Position numbers and translations under genes: made by a program. This document shows, piece after piece, positions 8,447 through 18,471 of a stretch of 39,413 nt of DNA (position 1 is its first letter; each line of letters opens with the position of its first letter). Below the pieces are notes generated by a model, which was not told the origin of the DNA, did not search any database, and was given only the letters and a program-made list of their open reading frames with translations. Source of the DNA: Gelidibacter salicanalis (lineage in GTDB: Bacteria; Bacteroidota; Bacteroidia; Flavobacteriales; Flavobacteriaceae); assembly GCF_016469035.1 (NCBI RefSeq), contig NZ_JAEHJZ010000023.1, positions 941 through 40,353 on the forward strand, in the 5' to 3' direction.

Positions 8447-11400
8447 ATGAAAACAACATTATTCCAGAACCTTAATTTTTTAATAACCCATTTTTTTAAA
8501 TTTATTTTAATAAGTAAATATAATCGTAAGGTAAATGACTTGGGTATTTTAAAACCACGACTCTCTTTTATTTTTATTTGTCTATTCATTACAGTGGTGG
8601 CGGGAGTGAATGCTCAGCTTCCAATTGTCAATCAGAATAAATTTCAGCAAGTAGATTTGCTCACTGGTTTAAGAAATTCAACCACTATGAAATTTGCTCC
8701 TGATGGGAGAATTTTTATTCTTGATAGATATGGTGAACTATTAATTTATAAAACGGACACCCAAACCTCTATATCCGCTGGTTCACTATCAGTTTTTCAT
8801 GAATTGGAGGACGGCTTACTTGGGATTGCCTTTGATCCAAATTTTCAGAACAATTCTTTTATTTACTTAACCTATTCTCCAGCTGCAAAAAGTGTTAATC
8901 GGGTCTCTCGATTTAAGATGGATGGCGACGACCTTAATTTGGGGTCGGAAAGTATACTGTTGGAATGGGTAACATCACGTACAGCAAAATTTCATTCTGG
9001 AGGTGGTATGGACTTTGATTCTCAAGGTAATCTTTATATCGCAACGGGAGACAATGCAGGGTATGACAACTTATATGCGGCATGGAATGAAGACAACTCA
9101 GATTATAGCGCGGAAAAATCTTCCTCTAATACCAATGATTTAAGAGGGAAAATTTTGCGAATTAAACCAACGGCAGATGGTGGATTCACCATCCCAACAG
9201 GTAATCTTTTTCCTCCGGGAACTCCATTGACTAAACCAGAAATTTATGTCATGGGCGCTCGTAATCCTTATAGGATATTTGTAGATAAAGAGGACACAGA
9301 TTGGCTTTTTTGGGGAGACGTGGGGCCCGATGCCAGTAAAGAGGACCCAAACCTGGGGCCAGAAGGGTTGGATGAGATTAATTTGACCCAGACGGCAGGC
9401 AATTATGGATGGCCCTATTTTGCGGGCCAGGATAATGATGCGTATGGCATTCCTTATAGAACTCCGGCCAAAAGCTCTCCGGCTGCTCCAGAAAATAAAT
9501 CGAAATGGAATACTGGTGCCAAGGTGTTGCCTCCTGCAAAACCGGCTTGGATTGAAATCTTCCATAAAAGCTTTTTTGCAGGTCCAAGATATCATTATGA
9601 TTCAAGTTTAACTGATGCGCAAAGACTTCCAATAGAATTTGATAGCGCTTTTTTTTATTACGATTTTAATACTAGTAAAATATGGGCTGTAAAAATGGAT
9701 GCTCAAGGTAATATTATTACAAATGAAAGATTTGCTCCTGGTGTTTTTCCTGGTAATTCAACAGCGTTCAATGGGTTTATAGATATGGCAATAGGCCCTG
9801 ATGGCAAAATGTATATCTTGGCGTATGGTGCTGGATGCTGTCCTCAAAATGTGGGTACAGGACGGTTAATTAGGGTAGATTATACTGGTATAACCACCAA
9901 TGCACCGCCAAATGTGAAAATTGCCGCAGACAAAACTAACGGATCTTTGGATCTAACTGTGCAATTTTCTAGTGAAGGAACCACTGATCCTAACGGAGAT
10001 ATGCCTTTGTTCTATGAATGGGATGTTGACGGTAACGGAACTATTGACTATATAGAAGCCAACCCTACACATACCTATACTGTTGCGGGAACCTATGAAG
10101 TACAATTGAGGGTAAGAGATGGGAAAGGTGGTGTTGGTGTGAATAATATTACAATTCATGCAGGAAATAATGCCACCAATTTTACCTTCATTTATCCTCC
10201 AGATGGTGGATTGATGAATTGGCAAGATGATATTGACGTAGAGCTCAAAGTTACCGATGATGAAGATGGTGCTATTGATTGTGAGGATGTGAAACTAGTT
10301 CCTTCCTTAGGACACTTAAATCACTTTCACGATGAACTTACACTCACCGGCTGCCCAACCATCTTGACTTTGGATGCTGATAATACACATGGCGCTGATG
10401 GAGAAATGGATATTTTCTACGTCTTAAACGCCAATTATACGGATTCTGGTGGATTGACAGCATTTGATCAAATTCAATTGCACCCAAAAAGAAAGGAAGC
10501 GGAGTTTTTTGACACCCAAAATGGAACAACCATTATTGCTAATACCGATCCTTTAGAAGGAGGGGCTGAGGCTGTTCAGGTTAATAAAAATGGATATATA
10601 TCATTTTCCGGTAGAAATCTACATAATATTAAGGCAGTAAAATATAAAGTGGCATCAGCCATGAGTGGTGGCACTATAGAACTTAGAGTGGGCGGTCCAA
10701 ACGGCTTATTATTAGCGGCTACACGTGTTCCATCCACTGGTGGTTTAGACTCTTGGGTTGCGGTAGAATCAGAGATTATTGATCCAGGAGGAAAGAACGA
10801 TCTTTTCTTCGTTTTTAAACACGCTACTGCTAACCAAAATATATTCCACTTGAATTATGTGGAGTTTATGGGTGAAGGAGTATCTAAAGATAATTCACCA
10901 CCCCTTATAGGTAGTGTAGAGCCCATTGGTACATCACAAGTCAAGGTTGTTTTTACGGAATATGTAACAAAAACTACTGCAGAGCAACTTAAAAATTATA
11001 TGCTAGACAATGGAATCAGTATCACTTCCGCTGTTCTTCAATCAGATGGTCGTACGGTCATTTTAAATGTATCTCCTTTACGTTCGGGTGTAGTCTATAA
11101 TCTTAAAATCAGTAATGTCCAAAATCTTTCAGGAATGGCTGTCGTTACAGGAAATTATACTTTTTCCACCATGGGTTCCATACGGATTAATGTTGGTGGT
11201 CCTGAAACCACATTGGATTCTGAGATATTTAGTGAAGACAAACATTTTTTAGGTGGTAAACTATATGCCAATATAACCCCGATTGCAGGAACTGATGACG
11301 ATGCTTTGTATCAAACAGAACGTTACGGGAGTTTCTCTTACGCTATCCCTGTGCCTGTTGCTGGTGAATATGACATACGGCTGCATTTTGCTGAGTTATA

Positions 11401-14400
11401 TTTTGGAGTAGGGAGTAATTCAGGGGCCGCTGGAGATAGAATTTTTAGTGTAAGTATTGAAGGTGTAACTGTTTTGAATAAGTTCGATATTTTGGCGGAG
11501 ACTGATCCAGCCACCGCACTTAAGAAAGAATTTAATAATATTTCTGTGACAGATGGAGTAGCTAATATTCAATTTACGTCCTCTGTAAATAGTGCTAAAT
11601 TATCTGGAATAGAAATTCTCTCTCCGGATGCATTTAAGGTTGAACCTAAAATAAGCATTTTAAGCCCTCAGGACGGTTGGAATATAAATGAGACTTTTGA
11701 GGTTAGTTTTTCTGTTGAGAATTGGACAATTGCTGAAGGGGATACCCATATGCACTATTCCATAGACGGGGTAGTGGTAGGACCTCACTATAATTATGGG
11801 CCTATTACTATTGAGAATCAGAAGTTGGGCAGCCATATAATCCGCTTAGAACTTTATACGGAGAATCACATTCCAACAGGTATATATGAAGAGATTATGA
11901 TAGCGGTTACTGATCAAGGGACTTGTAATACCACGTTATTTCCTGATTCTTGGGTAGTCCATCAATTAGAAGCAAATTCTTATACGGCAGTTTATACTAT
12001 TCCAGATTATGATCTAAACGGAGACGGCTTAAAGGACATTGTAACCGGAGGTTGGTGGTACAAAAACCCTGGTTCAGCATCTGGCAATTGGGTAAAAAGT
12101 ACGATTGGTAATGGTTTTGGCAATGTGGTACATGTATATGATTTTGATGGCGACGGCCATATGGACCTCTTGGGAACAGCCTTAGGATCAGGTGCAGGTA
12201 ATGAGTATAAGAGTGCCCAATTGCTATGGGCCAAGAATGATGGCTCAGGGAATTTTACGGTGTACAATAATATTCCAGCTGGAAAAACAACTTATAATGA
12301 ACCGTTTTTAGCAGGTATTGCCGGTGGCAATTATGGTCAAGGTGTTCCTTATCAGATGGCTATCAATTGGAATGGTGCGGAATCAACAAAATCGCCAGTA
12401 CAATTGCTGACGCCTTCTAATGACCCCTCCACTGGCACCTGGACTTTGGTAGACATCAGTAACGATTCCTCAGGAGAGGATATCAAGGCGGGAGATATAG
12501 ATGGGGATGGCGACTTAGATCTTTTCCAAGGAATAAACTGGCTAAGAAATGAGGGCAACGGCATCTGGACCACCTTTTCTACTGGTATTACATATGTAAC
12601 TACTCCGGATAGGGTACAATTGGCTGATTTTAACGGTGATGGAAGATTAGACGGAGTGGTAGGTCAATTAGGGCTTGGAAGCAATCCCAATCGCTCCGAA
12701 TTCGCTTGGTTTGAAGCACCTGCAGATCCGACCAAACCTTGGATAAAACATAAATTGAGTGATTCGGTTAAGGGGAGTCTTAGTGTGTTTGCGATAGATA
12801 TTGATTTTGATGGAGACATGGACATTGTGGTGGGAGAATGGCTGGGAAGTAAGCGCCTGATTGCTTTTGAGAACGACCTTTGTAATTCTGGAACCTGGAT
12901 AACCCGTATACTTGATGACGGCACTTTAAACCTCGAACACCATGATGGTGCCATGGTAACGGATATAGATAATGACGGCGATTTGGACGTGATCTCCAAC
13001 GGATGGCTCAAAAACAAAGTGCCACGAATCTATGAGAATACCACACTTTCTTCAGAGAATCGAGAACCTGTGGCAAATGCGGGAGAGGACCAAACCCTAG
13101 CACTGCCTGCCAACAGTATTGTATTGAATGGCACGGGAAGTGATGTCGATGGAGGAATTGTAACTTTCATGTGGACGCAGACTAGCGGCCCTGATACGGC
13201 CACATTAAGTGGAAGCGATACTAAAGAGCTTACGGCTAGTAACCTTATTGCAGGAGATTATGTATTTAGGCTGACAGTTACCAACGATGAAGGCGTTACA
13301 ACCTTTGACGAGGTTACAGTAAGCGTATTAGCGGAAGTATTGGCGATTAGGATTAATTCTGGAGGACCTGAATATACATTTGAAGCTATTGAATGGTCTG
13401 AAGATCAGTATTTCAGTAGCGGGAGTACATTTATGCAACCAATTAGAATAGCCAATACGGCCAACGATCAATTGTATCAAACAGAAAGATATCTTACTAA
13501 GGGTAATATGGTTTATAATATTCCTGTTGCATCGGGTATTTATGATATCAACCTTCATTTTGCGGAGATCTATTTTGGAATATCTGGTCCGGGATCAACT
13601 GGAGGAGAAGGGTCAAGAGTGTTTAACGTGAATATAGAAAATGGACAAAAACAACTTAGTAACTATGATATAATAGTGGCTGCAGGAGGAAGTGCAACGG
13701 CAGTAATTGAACATTTTACGGGTATTACTGTAGATGATGGATTTTTAACCATAACGTTTACTTCAGTTGTGGACTTTCCAAAAGTATCAGGAATAGAAGT
13801 TATGCTTAGTGGTGGTAGTTCGCTTCCACCTATTGTTGATGCGGGAGGCAATAGAACTATTTCACTACCGAGCACTTCTGTGGTATTGGACGGGTCTGCC
13901 TATGATCCAGATGGTGGTTTTATAACCAGCTATCAATGGAGCCAAATTAGCGGACCAAATACCGCAATCATTACAAATGAAAAAACAGACGACCTTTCAG
14001 TCTCTAATCTGATTGAAGGTGACTATGTTTTTCGACTAACAGTTAAAGATGATGATAACCAATCTGCATCAAATGATATGGTATTAAGGGTCACCAGAGC
14101 AAAATCAGCGGTACGTATAAATTCCGGAGGTCCAGATTTAAATTTTAATGGAGAGATTTGGAATGCGGATCAGTACTTTTTAGGAGGTACAGTAAGCCAA
14201 AATCCAACCGCTGCTATTGCAAATACTGAGAACGATGCCTTATATCAAACGGAACGATTTAGCACAAGTACAGATGGTTTAATCTATGAAATCCCTGTTG
14301 AGAATGGATTACATAATATAAGTTTACATTTTGCTGAGATTTATTTTGCCGTAGCGGTACCCGCTTCTGCTGGAGGAGTGGGATCGAGAGTGTTCCATAT

Positions 14401-15676
14401 AGATATAGAGAACGGCACTCAGCGTATAGATAATTATGATATTGTCATTGCGGCAGGAGGCGCTGCTACAGCAGTTGTTGAAACCTTTTTAAATATATTG
14501 GTAACAGACGGAAACTTAACGGTTAAACTGATACCAGTAAAACAATTCCCTAAAATCTCAGGATTGGAAATTGTTGAATCTCGTTCTCCCTCTGTTAACG
14601 CGGGGTTAGATCAAACCATTGTTTTGCCTGTAAATACAATTACTCAAAATGGATCAGGGAGCGATCCTGATGGGGGTGCGGTGACCTTTTTATGGACACA
14701 AATCAGTGGTCCAAATACAGCATCATTGATAGGAGCTGACACTCCAAATCTCACTGCCAACAATTTGATTTTAGGAACATATGTGTTCAATTTAATGGCT
14801 ACTGATGATGAAAATAATTCTAGTAGTGACCAAGTAACTATTACGGTAGTCTCAGACTCAACAAATATGCCTCCCGCGGTCACCAATCCAAATACTCAGA
14901 CCAGTGTTGAGGGAGATGTCATCACATTGCAAATAAGTGCTACTGATCCTGAAGCGGGTAGTATCTCATATGCTGCTACGGGGCTTCCAAACGGATTATC
15001 TATAGATGCAACTACAGGACTTATCAGTGGAACAATCTCCATAGGAGCTTCGTCTAACAGTCCGTACACAGTAGAAGTAACGGTAGTGGATGACGGTACG
15101 CCCCAACAATCTACAATGGTCACTTTTATTTGGAATGTAACGACTGCTGGGGGCAACCAAGCGCCTGTAGCTATTATTACTGCGGATGAAATTGTGGGAA
15201 CAACACCTTTTGCAGTATCATTTACAGGAAGTAATTCTACTGATGATATAGGAATAATTAGTTATTTTTGGGACTTTAAAGACGGAAGCACAAGTGAGGA
15301 CAGTAATCCTATACATATTTTTGACGAACCTGGTACTTATACGGTAGAGCTTACCGTTTCCGATGGATTGCTAACCGATACTGAGTCTATAATAATTACT
15401 GTGAACAAGTTTGAACCATTAAAGGCTATTATCGCACCAAATCCAGCCAAAGGTATTGCTAGGGTATATGTGTTAAATGCCACCAGTAAAGATGGTGTTG
15501 AGAAAATTTATCTTCATGATACCGCAGGGAAATTCATTGAAACTATATCAAATCCCCAAGTGGTTGCTGACTATTACGCGGTTCCTGTACACACTTTACA
15601 AAATGGTGTATATTACCTGACCTTAATGTTGAGTTATAACAGGAAACTCTTAGTGGAGCTGGTAGTGCAGAATTAA
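8447..15676 (+). CDS. giant secreted multidomain protein: sugar dehydrogenase-like, malectin, PKD, FG-GAP, T9SS sorting
   Basis: About 2409 residues. The ATG at 8447 is preferred to the TTG at 8441; a further TTG at 8540 would give a neater signal peptide ending near VVAGVNAQ, since the first 31 residues look like an extension. Approximate domain order (residues): signal; 60-480 glucose/sorbosone dehydrogenase-like beta-propeller (GLLGIAFDPNF, ATGDN, GARNPYR, GNYGWP); 489-574 PKD; 580-685 linker domain; 685-811 CBM6-like; 817-910 SbsA-type Ig-like; 910-1060 malectin; 1070-1165 Ig-like; 1185-1536 FG-GAP/VCBS repeats with Ca-binding DxDxDGD motifs; 1540-1631 PKD; 1634-1790 malectin; 1796-1885 PKD; 1889-2046 malectin; 2050-2138 PKD; 2143-2236 putative Ig; 2238-2321 PKD; 2324-end T9SS type A sorting domain. 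Likely exported by T9SS, surface-anchored or released, acting on or binding carbohydrate. The substrate and whether the head is PQQ-dependent are not visible. Confidence 0.9.
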   Translation: MKTTLFQNLNFLITHFFKFILISKYNRKVNDLGILKPRLSFIFICLFITVVAGVNAQLPIVNQNKFQQVDLLTGLRNSTTMKFAPDGRIFILDRYGELLIYKTDTQTSISAGSLSVFHELEDGLLGIAFDPNFQNNSFIYLTYSPAAKSVNRVSRFKMDGDDLNLGSESILLEWVTSRTAKFHSGGGMDFDSQGNLYIATGDNAGYDNLYAAWNEDNSDYSAEKSSSNTNDLRGKILRIKPTADGGFTIPTGNLFPPGTPLTKPEIYVMGARNPYRIFVDKEDTDWLFWGDVGPDASKEDPNLGPEGLDEINLTQTAGNYGWPYFAGQDNDAYGIPYRTPAKSSPAAPENKSKWNTGAKVLPPAKPAWIEIFHKSFFAGPRYHYDSSLTDAQRLPIEFDSAFFYYDFNTSKIWAVKMDAQGNIITNERFAPGVFPGNSTAFNGFIDMAIGPDGKMYILAYGAGCCPQNVGTGRLIRVDYTGITTNAPPNVKIAADKTNGSLDLTVQFSSEGTTDPNGDMPLFYEWDVDGNGTIDYIEANPTHTYTVAGTYEVQLRVRDGKGGVGVNNITIHAGNNATNFTFIYPPDGGLMNWQDDIDVELKVTDDEDGAIDCEDVKLVPSLGHLNHFHDELTLTGCPTILTLDADNTHGADGEMDIFYVLNANYTDSGGLTAFDQIQLHPKRKEAEFFDTQNGTTIIANTDPLEGGAEAVQVNKNGYISFSGRNLHNIKAVKYKVASAMSGGTIELRVGGPNGLLLAATRVPSTGGLDSWVAVESEIIDPGGKNDLFFVFKHATANQNIFHLNYVEFMGEGVSKDNSPPLIGSVEPIGTSQVKVVFTEYVTKTTAEQLKNYMLDNGISITSAVLQSDGRTVILNVSPLRSGVVYNLKISNVQNLSGMAVVTGNYTFSTMGSIRINVGGPETTLDSEIFSEDKHFLGGKLYANITPIAGTDDDALYQTERYGSFSYAIPVPVAGEYDIRLHFAELYFGVGSNSGAAGDRIFSVSIEGVTVLNKFDILAETDPATALKKEFNNISVTDGVANIQFTSSVNSAKLSGIEILSPDAFKVEPKISILSPQDGWNINETFEVSFSVENWTIAEGDTHMHYSIDGVVVGPHYNYGPITIENQKLGSHIIRLELYTENHIPTGIYEEIMIAVTDQGTCNTTLFPDSWVVHQLEANSYTAVYTIPDYDLNGDGLKDIVTGGWWYKNPGSASGNWVKSTIGNGFGNVVHVYDFDGDGHMDLLGTALGSGAGNEYKSAQLLWAKNDGSGNFTVYNNIPAGKTTYNEPFLAGIAGGNYGQGVPYQMAINWNGAESTKSPVQLLTPSNDPSTGTWTLVDISNDSSGEDIKAGDIDGDGDLDLFQGINWLRNEGNGIWTTFSTGITYVTTPDRVQLADFNGDGRLDGVVGQLGLGSNPNRSEFAWFEAPADPTKPWIKHKLSDSVKGSLSVFAIDIDFDGDMDIVVGEWLGSKRLIAFENDLCNSGTWITRILDDGTLNLEHHDGAMVTDIDNDGDLDVISNGWLKNKVPRIYENTTLSSENREPVANAGEDQTLALPANSIVLNGTGSDVDGGIVTFMWTQTSGPDTATLSGSDTKELTASNLIAGDYVFRLTVTNDEGVTTFDEVTVSVLAEVLAIRINSGGPEYTFEAIEWSEDQYFSSGSTFMQPIRIANTANDQLYQTERYLTKGNMVYNIPVASGIYDINLHFAEIYFGISGPGSTGGEGSRVFNVNIENGQKQLSNYDIIVAAGGSATAVIEHFTGITVDDGFLTITFTSVVDFPKVSGIEVMLSGGSSLPPIVDAGGNRTISLPSTSVVLDGSAYDPDGGFITSYQWSQISGPNTAIITNEKTDDLSVSNLIEGDYVFRLTVKDDDNQSASNDMVLRVTRAKSAVRINSGGPDLNFNGEIWNADQYFLGGTVSQNPTAAIANTENDALYQTERFSTSTDGLIYEIPVENGLHNISLHFAEIYFAVAVPASAGGVGSRVFHIDIENGTQRIDNYDIVIAAGGAATAVVETFLNILVTDGNLTVKLIPVKQFPKISGLEIVESRSPSVNAGLDQTIVLPVNTITQNGSGSDPDGGAVTFLWTQISGPNTASLIGADTPNLTANNLILGTYVFNLMATDDENNSSSDQVTITVVSDSTNMPPAVTNPNTQTSVEGDVITLQISATDPEAGSISYAATGLPNGLSIDATTGLISGTISIGASSNSPYTVEVTVVDDGTPQQSTMVTFIWNVTTAGGNQAPVAIITADEIVGTTPFAVSFTGSNSTDDIGIISYFWDFKDGSTSEDSNPIHIFDEPGTYTVELTVSDGLLTDTESIIITVNKFEPLKAIIAPNPAKGIARVYVLNATSKDGVEKIYLHDTAGKFIETISNPQVVADYYAVPVHTLQNGVYYLTLMLSYNRKLLVELVVQN

Positions 15677-15698
15677 TGTGATATTAAAATCCAATATA

Positions 15699-15738
15699 AA
15701 TGGGAGTAGCAAATAAATTGTCTACTCCCATTTTTTTT
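15699..15738 (+). terminator. terminator of the giant gene
   Basis: AATGGGAGTAG (15699-15709) pairs perfectly with CTACTCCCATT (15722-15732) across a 12-base loop and runs into T8. It starts 22 bases after the stop codon. The following bases, to about 15954, hold no gene that I can see. Confidence 0.9.
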
Positions 15739-15954
15739 GCTATCCGTTTTACTAAACTTGATGTATGTTGAGAATTAGGACAGACAAACTTTAAAAAACA
15801 ATATTTTTTTTGTGCATTGGCACTAGCGCAAGATTGACAGGGAATTTAGTTATTTAAAAGGAGTCTTATCTTTTTTTCTGTAAATCTCCAACAGCTCTAT
15901 ATTAGAATTATGTAGAGGTTAATCAGAATGAAGTATGTCCGTGGTCTATAAAAC

Positions 15955-15988
15955 AAAAGCCCCAGAACCTTACGGTTCTGGGGCTTTT
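15955..15988 (-). terminator. rho terminator
   Basis: A perfect 15-bp stem AAAAGCCCCAGAACC/GGTTCTGGGGCTTTT with a TTAC loop, 20 bases after the rho stop codon in the minus direction. The A/T flanks make it potentially bidirectional. Confidence 0.9.
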
Positions 15989-16008
15989 AACTATATTATA
16001 ACTCTTAC

Positions 16009-17766
16009 TTATCCATTCATAGATAATAAAAACTCTTCATTATTTCTGGTTTTTTTGAATCGGTCGTTAATGAATTCCATAGCTTCCACAGGATTCATAT
16101 CTGCAAGATATTTGCGCATCACCCACATTCTTTGGATGGTATTTTCATCCAACAATAGATCATCTCTACGAGTGCTTGACGACGTCAAATCAATAGCAGG
16201 GAAAATACGACGGTTAGATATTTTTCTATCCAATTGCAATTCCATGTTACCAGTTCCTTTAAATTCTTCAAAGATCACTTCGTCCATTTTAGAACCTGTT
16301 TCAGTTAATGCAGTTGCAATAATGGTTAATGATCCACCATTTTCAATATTACGGGCAGCACCGAAGAAACGTTTTGGTTTGTGTAAGGCATTGGCATCAA
16401 CACCACCACTTAATATTTTACCAGAGGCAGGTTGAACGGTATTGTATGCTCTTGCTAAACGGGTAATTGAATCCAATAATATCACCACATCGTGTCCACA
16501 CTCTACCAAACGTTTTGCTTTTTCTAAAACAATGTTGGCAATTTTAACGTGCTCATGGGCTTCTTTATCAAAGGTAGAGGCAATAACTTCACCTCGTACA
16601 TTACGTTGCATGTCTGTAACCTCTTCAGGACGTTCATCAATCAATAGGATCATTTGATATACTTCAGGATGGTTGGCTGCAATTGCATTCGCTACATCCT
16701 TTAATAGCATTGTTTTACCTGTTTTTGGTTGTGATACAATCATACCACGCTGTCCTTTACCAATTGGAGAGAACAAATCCATAATTCGGGTAGAAATGGT
16801 ACTCTGTCTTTCCGCAAGATTGAATTTTTCTTGAGGGAATAAAGGGGTTAGGTGCTCAAAAGATACGCGATCTCTAACAACTTCCGGTTTTTGACCATTA
16901 ATTCTGCTTACTTTAATTAAAGGGAAATACTTTTCACCTTCTTTAGGGGGTCTCACATGCCCAAGAACAGTGTCTCCAGTTTTCAAACCAAATAATCTTA
17001 TTTGTGACTGTGATACATAAATATCGTCAGGAGAAGAGAGGTAGTTGTAATCTGAAGAGCGTAAAAACCCGTAGCCATCTTGCATGATGTCTAACACGCC
17101 TTCACTTTCAATAATAGCATCAAATTCAAAATCCGGTTCTCTGTAACGGTTCCGGGTATCTTTATTCCCGTTGTTTACTTTTGAAGATGCATGCGCACTA
17201 TTATCACGATTATTGTTGTCTCTAGGGTTTGATTTGTTCCCATTAGTGTCATTAGAGCGCTGTTGCCTGTTGTCTTTAGCTTGAGGTTTGTTGGTAGCGT
17301 CCTTGTCTTTTGGGGTATGTTGTTTTTTCTCGCGATGCTCAGCTTTTTTTACACGAGGCGTTTCTTTCTTATCCGTATGGGCAACCGGAGTTGGTGCAGC
17401 TACGGGAGCAGCAGCCTTTGGTTCTGGTTTCTTAGTTTCTGATGGCTGAGCCTGAGGTTTTGTGTCTTCAGCTTTAAGGTCAGGCAGCTCCATTTTTTGT
17501 TGAGGCTGATCTGATGCTGGTTTTTTCTCAACACGCTCTCTTTTTTTCTTTGGAGGTGTTTTTGATGTTTTTGGCGTTTCAGCCTTAACATCAGTGGTTG
17601 CGGCGATTTCTGTTTTTACTACATCCGGATTAGCGGCCTGCACATCAAGAATTTGATATACTAAGTCTAGTTTTTTGAGCGTACGGTATTTGGGTACATT
17701 TAATTTTTGAGCTATTTCCTGTAAATCAGAAAGCTTCTTTTCTTTTAATTGCGAAATTTCAAACAT
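16009..17766 (-). CDS. rho: transcription termination factor Rho with long N-terminal insert
   Basis: Hexameric RNA-dependent ATPase that ends transcription of untranslated RNA. At 585 residues it is about 165 longer than E. coli Rho. Residues 1-45 are the N-terminal helical domain ([20 protein letters not shown]); about 46-220 is a low-complexity insert rich in Lys, Pro, Gln and Asn (runs such as DNNNRDN); about 222-290 is the cold-shock RNA-binding domain ([20 protein letters not shown]); then the ATPase core with P-loop PKTGKT (about 347-352), Walker B VVILLDS (Asp about 432), Q-loop, and the R-loop region [20 protein letters not shown]. Such inserts are known in Bacteroidota Rho and reported to drive phase separation in Bacteroides; the role here is inferred. 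Divergent from the DUF4293 gene. Confidence 0.97.
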   Translation of the reverse strand: MFEISQLKEKKLSDLQEIAQKLNVPKYRTLKKLDLVYQILDVQAANPDVVKTEIAATTDVKAETPKTSKTPPKKKRERVEKKPASDQPQQKMELPDLKAEDTKPQAQPSETKKPEPKAAAPVAAPTPVAHTDKKETPRVKKAEHREKKQHTPKDKDATNKPQAKDNRQQRSNDTNGNKSNPRDNNNRDNSAHASSKVNNGNKDTRNRYREPDFEFDAIIESEGVLDIMQDGYGFLRSSDYNYLSSPDDIYVSQSQIRLFGLKTGDTVLGHVRPPKEGEKYFPLIKVSRINGQKPEVVRDRVSFEHLTPLFPQEKFNLAERQSTISTRIMDLFSPIGKGQRGMIVSQPKTGKTMLLKDVANAIAANHPEVYQMILLIDERPEEVTDMQRNVRGEVIASTFDKEAHEHVKIANIVLEKAKRLVECGHDVVILLDSITRLARAYNTVQPASGKILSGGVDANALHKPKRFFGAARNIENGGSLTIIATALTETGSKMDEVIFEEFKGTGNMELQLDRKISNRRIFPAIDLTSSSTRRDDLLLDENTIQRMWVMRKYLADMNPVEAMEFINDRFKKTRNNEEFLLSMNG

Positions 17767-17955
17767 GTATGTTTATGAATATTATTATAAAATTGAAATT
17801 GGACTTGTTCCGATGCTTATTTAGAATTAAGAAGAGGAAAAATCGAATGTAATTTTTTGAAGATTTAACAGCCTATCACTCTGCGAGTAACACAATGTTA
17901 TTGCAATAATACAATTTTATTTTAAAAATTACGGTATGTTTTAAAAAGAAACTAT

Positions 17956-17963
17956 TAATTTTG
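17956..17963 (+). promoter_or_regulatory. -7 element of the DUF4293 gene
   Basis: TAATTTTG matches TAnnTTTG, 24 bases before the ATG. No TTG is found at the expected -33 position, so the call is tentative. Confidence 0.35.
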
Positions 17964-17987
17964 AGCTTTAATTTTTTAGAATAACTC

Positions 17988-18398
17988 ATGTTACAGCGCA
18001 TTCAAACCGTATACTTACTTATAGCAGCCATCTGTTCTTGCGGCTTGATATTTGTATTCCATTTGTGGACCAATACTCACGAGGTGCTTGTGTATGCTAA
18101 GGACGAAATGTTATATTTAGCTATGTTTTTTGGTTCAGCTGCATTATCTTTGATTTCAATATTTAACTATCAAAACAGGAAGTTCCAATTTGTATTGGGA
18201 CGACTTAATATCATATTAAACTTTATTTTATTAGGATTATTTGTGTATCAATTGCTAATGGCGCCTGGAGAAAGTCAAATTTCAGAGAAAGGCGTTGGGA
18301 TTTTTATTCCTATTTTAACTATCGTGTTTTTGGTGTTAGCCAACAAGGCCATAAAAAAGGATGAAGATCTTGTAAAATCTGTCGATAGATTACGATAA
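17988..18398 (+). CDS. DUF4293 family membrane protein
   Basis: A 136-residue inner-membrane protein of the DUF4293 family, found in Bacteroidota and often next to rho. It begins MLQRIQTVYLLIAAICSCGL, the typical family start, and has four hydrophobic segments (about residues 6-26, 42-60, 72-90 and 103-120) and a charged C-terminus (KKDEDLVKSVDRLR). No catalytic motif is visible. The gene is divergent from rho and ends at a strong terminator. Function unknown. Confidence 0.85.
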   Translation: MLQRIQTVYLLIAAICSCGLIFVFHLWTNTHEVLVYAKDEMLYLAMFFGSAALSLISIFNYQNRKFQFVLGRLNIILNFILLGLFVYQLLMAPGESQISEKGVGIFIPILTIVFLVLANKAIKKDEDLVKSVDRLR

Positions 18399-18426
18399 CC
18401 CTTATATCTTAATTTTGTTAGTGCGT

Positions 18427-18456
18427 AAACCCGAGGTGAAGATCTCGGGTTTTTTT
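18427..18456 (+). terminator. DUF4293 gene terminator
   Basis: AAACCCGAG (18427-18435) pairs with CTCGGGTTT (18444-18452) and runs into T7, 29 bases after the stop codon. Confidence 0.88.
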
Positions 18457-18471
18457 AGTGAAACCCAAAAC

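Noticed and set aside
9140-9632. Open frames antisense to the dehydrogenase-like domain
   Set aside because: They are shadows of the well-supported plus-strand coding sequence.
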